In this document: one piece after another, positions 6,345 through 6,588 of the stretch
Position numbering within the stretch: position 1 is the first letter of the stretch
Layout of the letters: each line of letters starts with the position of its first letter
NCBI GenBank assembly: GCA_022822685.1
Contig: JAJEAQ010000534.1
Span: 1-6,588 of the forward strand
DNA: 6,588 nt
DNA from: Trichodesmium sp. jk18x7bins.61
Lineage (GTDB): Bacteria > Cyanobacteriota > Cyanobacteriia > Cyanobacteriales > Microcoleaceae
Reading direction: 5' to 3'
Made by a program: the position numbers and the translations under genes
The notes under the pieces: model-generated
Databases searched by the model: none
Seen by the model: the letters and a program-made list of their open reading frames with translations, nothing else
What the model was told of the DNA's origin: nothing

Positions 6345-6371
6345 AAACCCCGCCCGCCCCGGCGGGGTTTT
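6345..6371. terminator. Strong perfect hairpin, terminator-like
   Basis: AAACCCCGCC (6345-6354) and GGCGGGGTTT (6361-6370) are a perfect 10-bp inverted repeat with a six-base loop. Four T residues end the plus-strand stem, and a further T-run follows at 6378-6382. It begins at the base right after hairpin 2 ends. It looks like a Rho-independent terminator usable on the plus strand and weakly on the minus, yet no annotated gene ends here. It may insulate the two divergent promoters or terminate a short RNA. Confidence 0.5.
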
Positions 6372-6406
6372 CCATACTTTTTAGCATCTAAATGCTCATA
6401 TGATCC

Positions 6407-6435
6407 TTGAAAAAACCTGGTAAAAATGTTATAAG
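6407..6435 (+). promoter_or_regulatory. Predicted rightward promoter
   Basis: TTGAAA (6407-6412) and TATAAG (6430-6435) are separated by exactly 17 bp, a good sigma-70-type match. Transcription would begin near 6442 and run out of the window, so the promoter belongs to a gene that starts further right. Its position just past the strong hairpin fits an insulated divergent arrangement with lepB. Confidence 0.55.
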
Positions 6436-6441
6436 AGTAGA

Positions 6442-6588
6442 CGTAGAATAAGGTCGAAACTACTATGCAACTGACATGCAAGGTCCTAGCTCAAACCATA
6501 TAAGCATCTTTCATGTGGCGAGGTGGCTCAACCCCTACACAAAAAAAGGAGATAAACATCCAAACATAACCGGTGGATATGTAGCATG
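6442..6588 (+). other. Probable 5' leader of a gene beyond the window
   Basis: This is the expected untranslated leader of the rightward transcript, at least 147 bases long. It contains a 12-codon open frame (6465-6503) without a ribosome binding site, and a clear AAGGAGAT Shine-Dalgarno-like sequence at 6546-6553. No usable start follows at normal spacing: ATG 6579 is followed at once by TAG, GTG 6573 runs into the same stop, and the ATG at 6586-6588 is 34 bases away at the window's last base. No coding region can be supported here. Confidence 0.35.

Noticed and set aside
6189..6481. Two short open frames on opposite strands across the hairpin array
   Set aside because: Both owe their Arg/Pro/Gly-rich stretches to the GC-rich inverted repeats, which read open in several frames. 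They lack start signals, and the plus-strand one crosses the lepB promoter.

Overview
The window looks like a chromosomal segment of a filamentous, heterocyst-type cyanobacterium (Nostocales). Four things suggest this: three perfect HIP1 octamers (GCGATCGC), all inside genes; a heptanucleotide tandem array of the short tandemly repeated repetitive (STRR) kind; an AT-rich background; and protein sequences that read as cyanobacterial housekeeping families. The genus is an inference and cannot be fixed from the sequence alone.

Layout, left to right. Bases 1-774 hold no gene I can support. They contain an inverted-repeat pair (1-121), an AT-rich stretch, and a 104-bp fold-back element with 12-bp terminal inverted repeats (376-479). 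A leftward gene (775-2310) encodes a multi-membrane-segment CPBP-family (CAAX-like) intramembrane protease with a long N-terminal coiled-coil region. The 215-bp divergent spacer carries eight perfect CAATTAT heptamers. Rightward from 2526 is a two-domain histidine phosphatase (phosphoglycerate-mutase-like) with both catalytic sites intact. A 241-bp gap with strong RNA-folding potential follows. Next is a rightward dihydroorotase-family gene (4126-5460) whose metal-binding residues are largely replaced. It converges, with a 16-bp gap, on a leftward type I signal peptidase gene lepB (5477-6148). The last 440 bp are a divergent promoter region: a well-formed lepB promoter, three adjacent GC-rich hairpins, then a rightward promoter whose gene must start beyond the window.

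The four genes do not form a pathway. Two act at the membrane (the CPBP protease and the signal peptidase), one is a soluble phosphatase of unknown substrate, and one is a probable non-catalytic relative of the pyrimidine-synthesis enzyme dihydroorotase. I see no mobile-element protein, CRISPR, defence system, rRNA or tRNA. The most interesting points are the degenerate dihydroorotase, the structured intergenic regions at 3896-4010 and 6287-6370, and the heptamer array. I do not find a convincing new multi-gene system.
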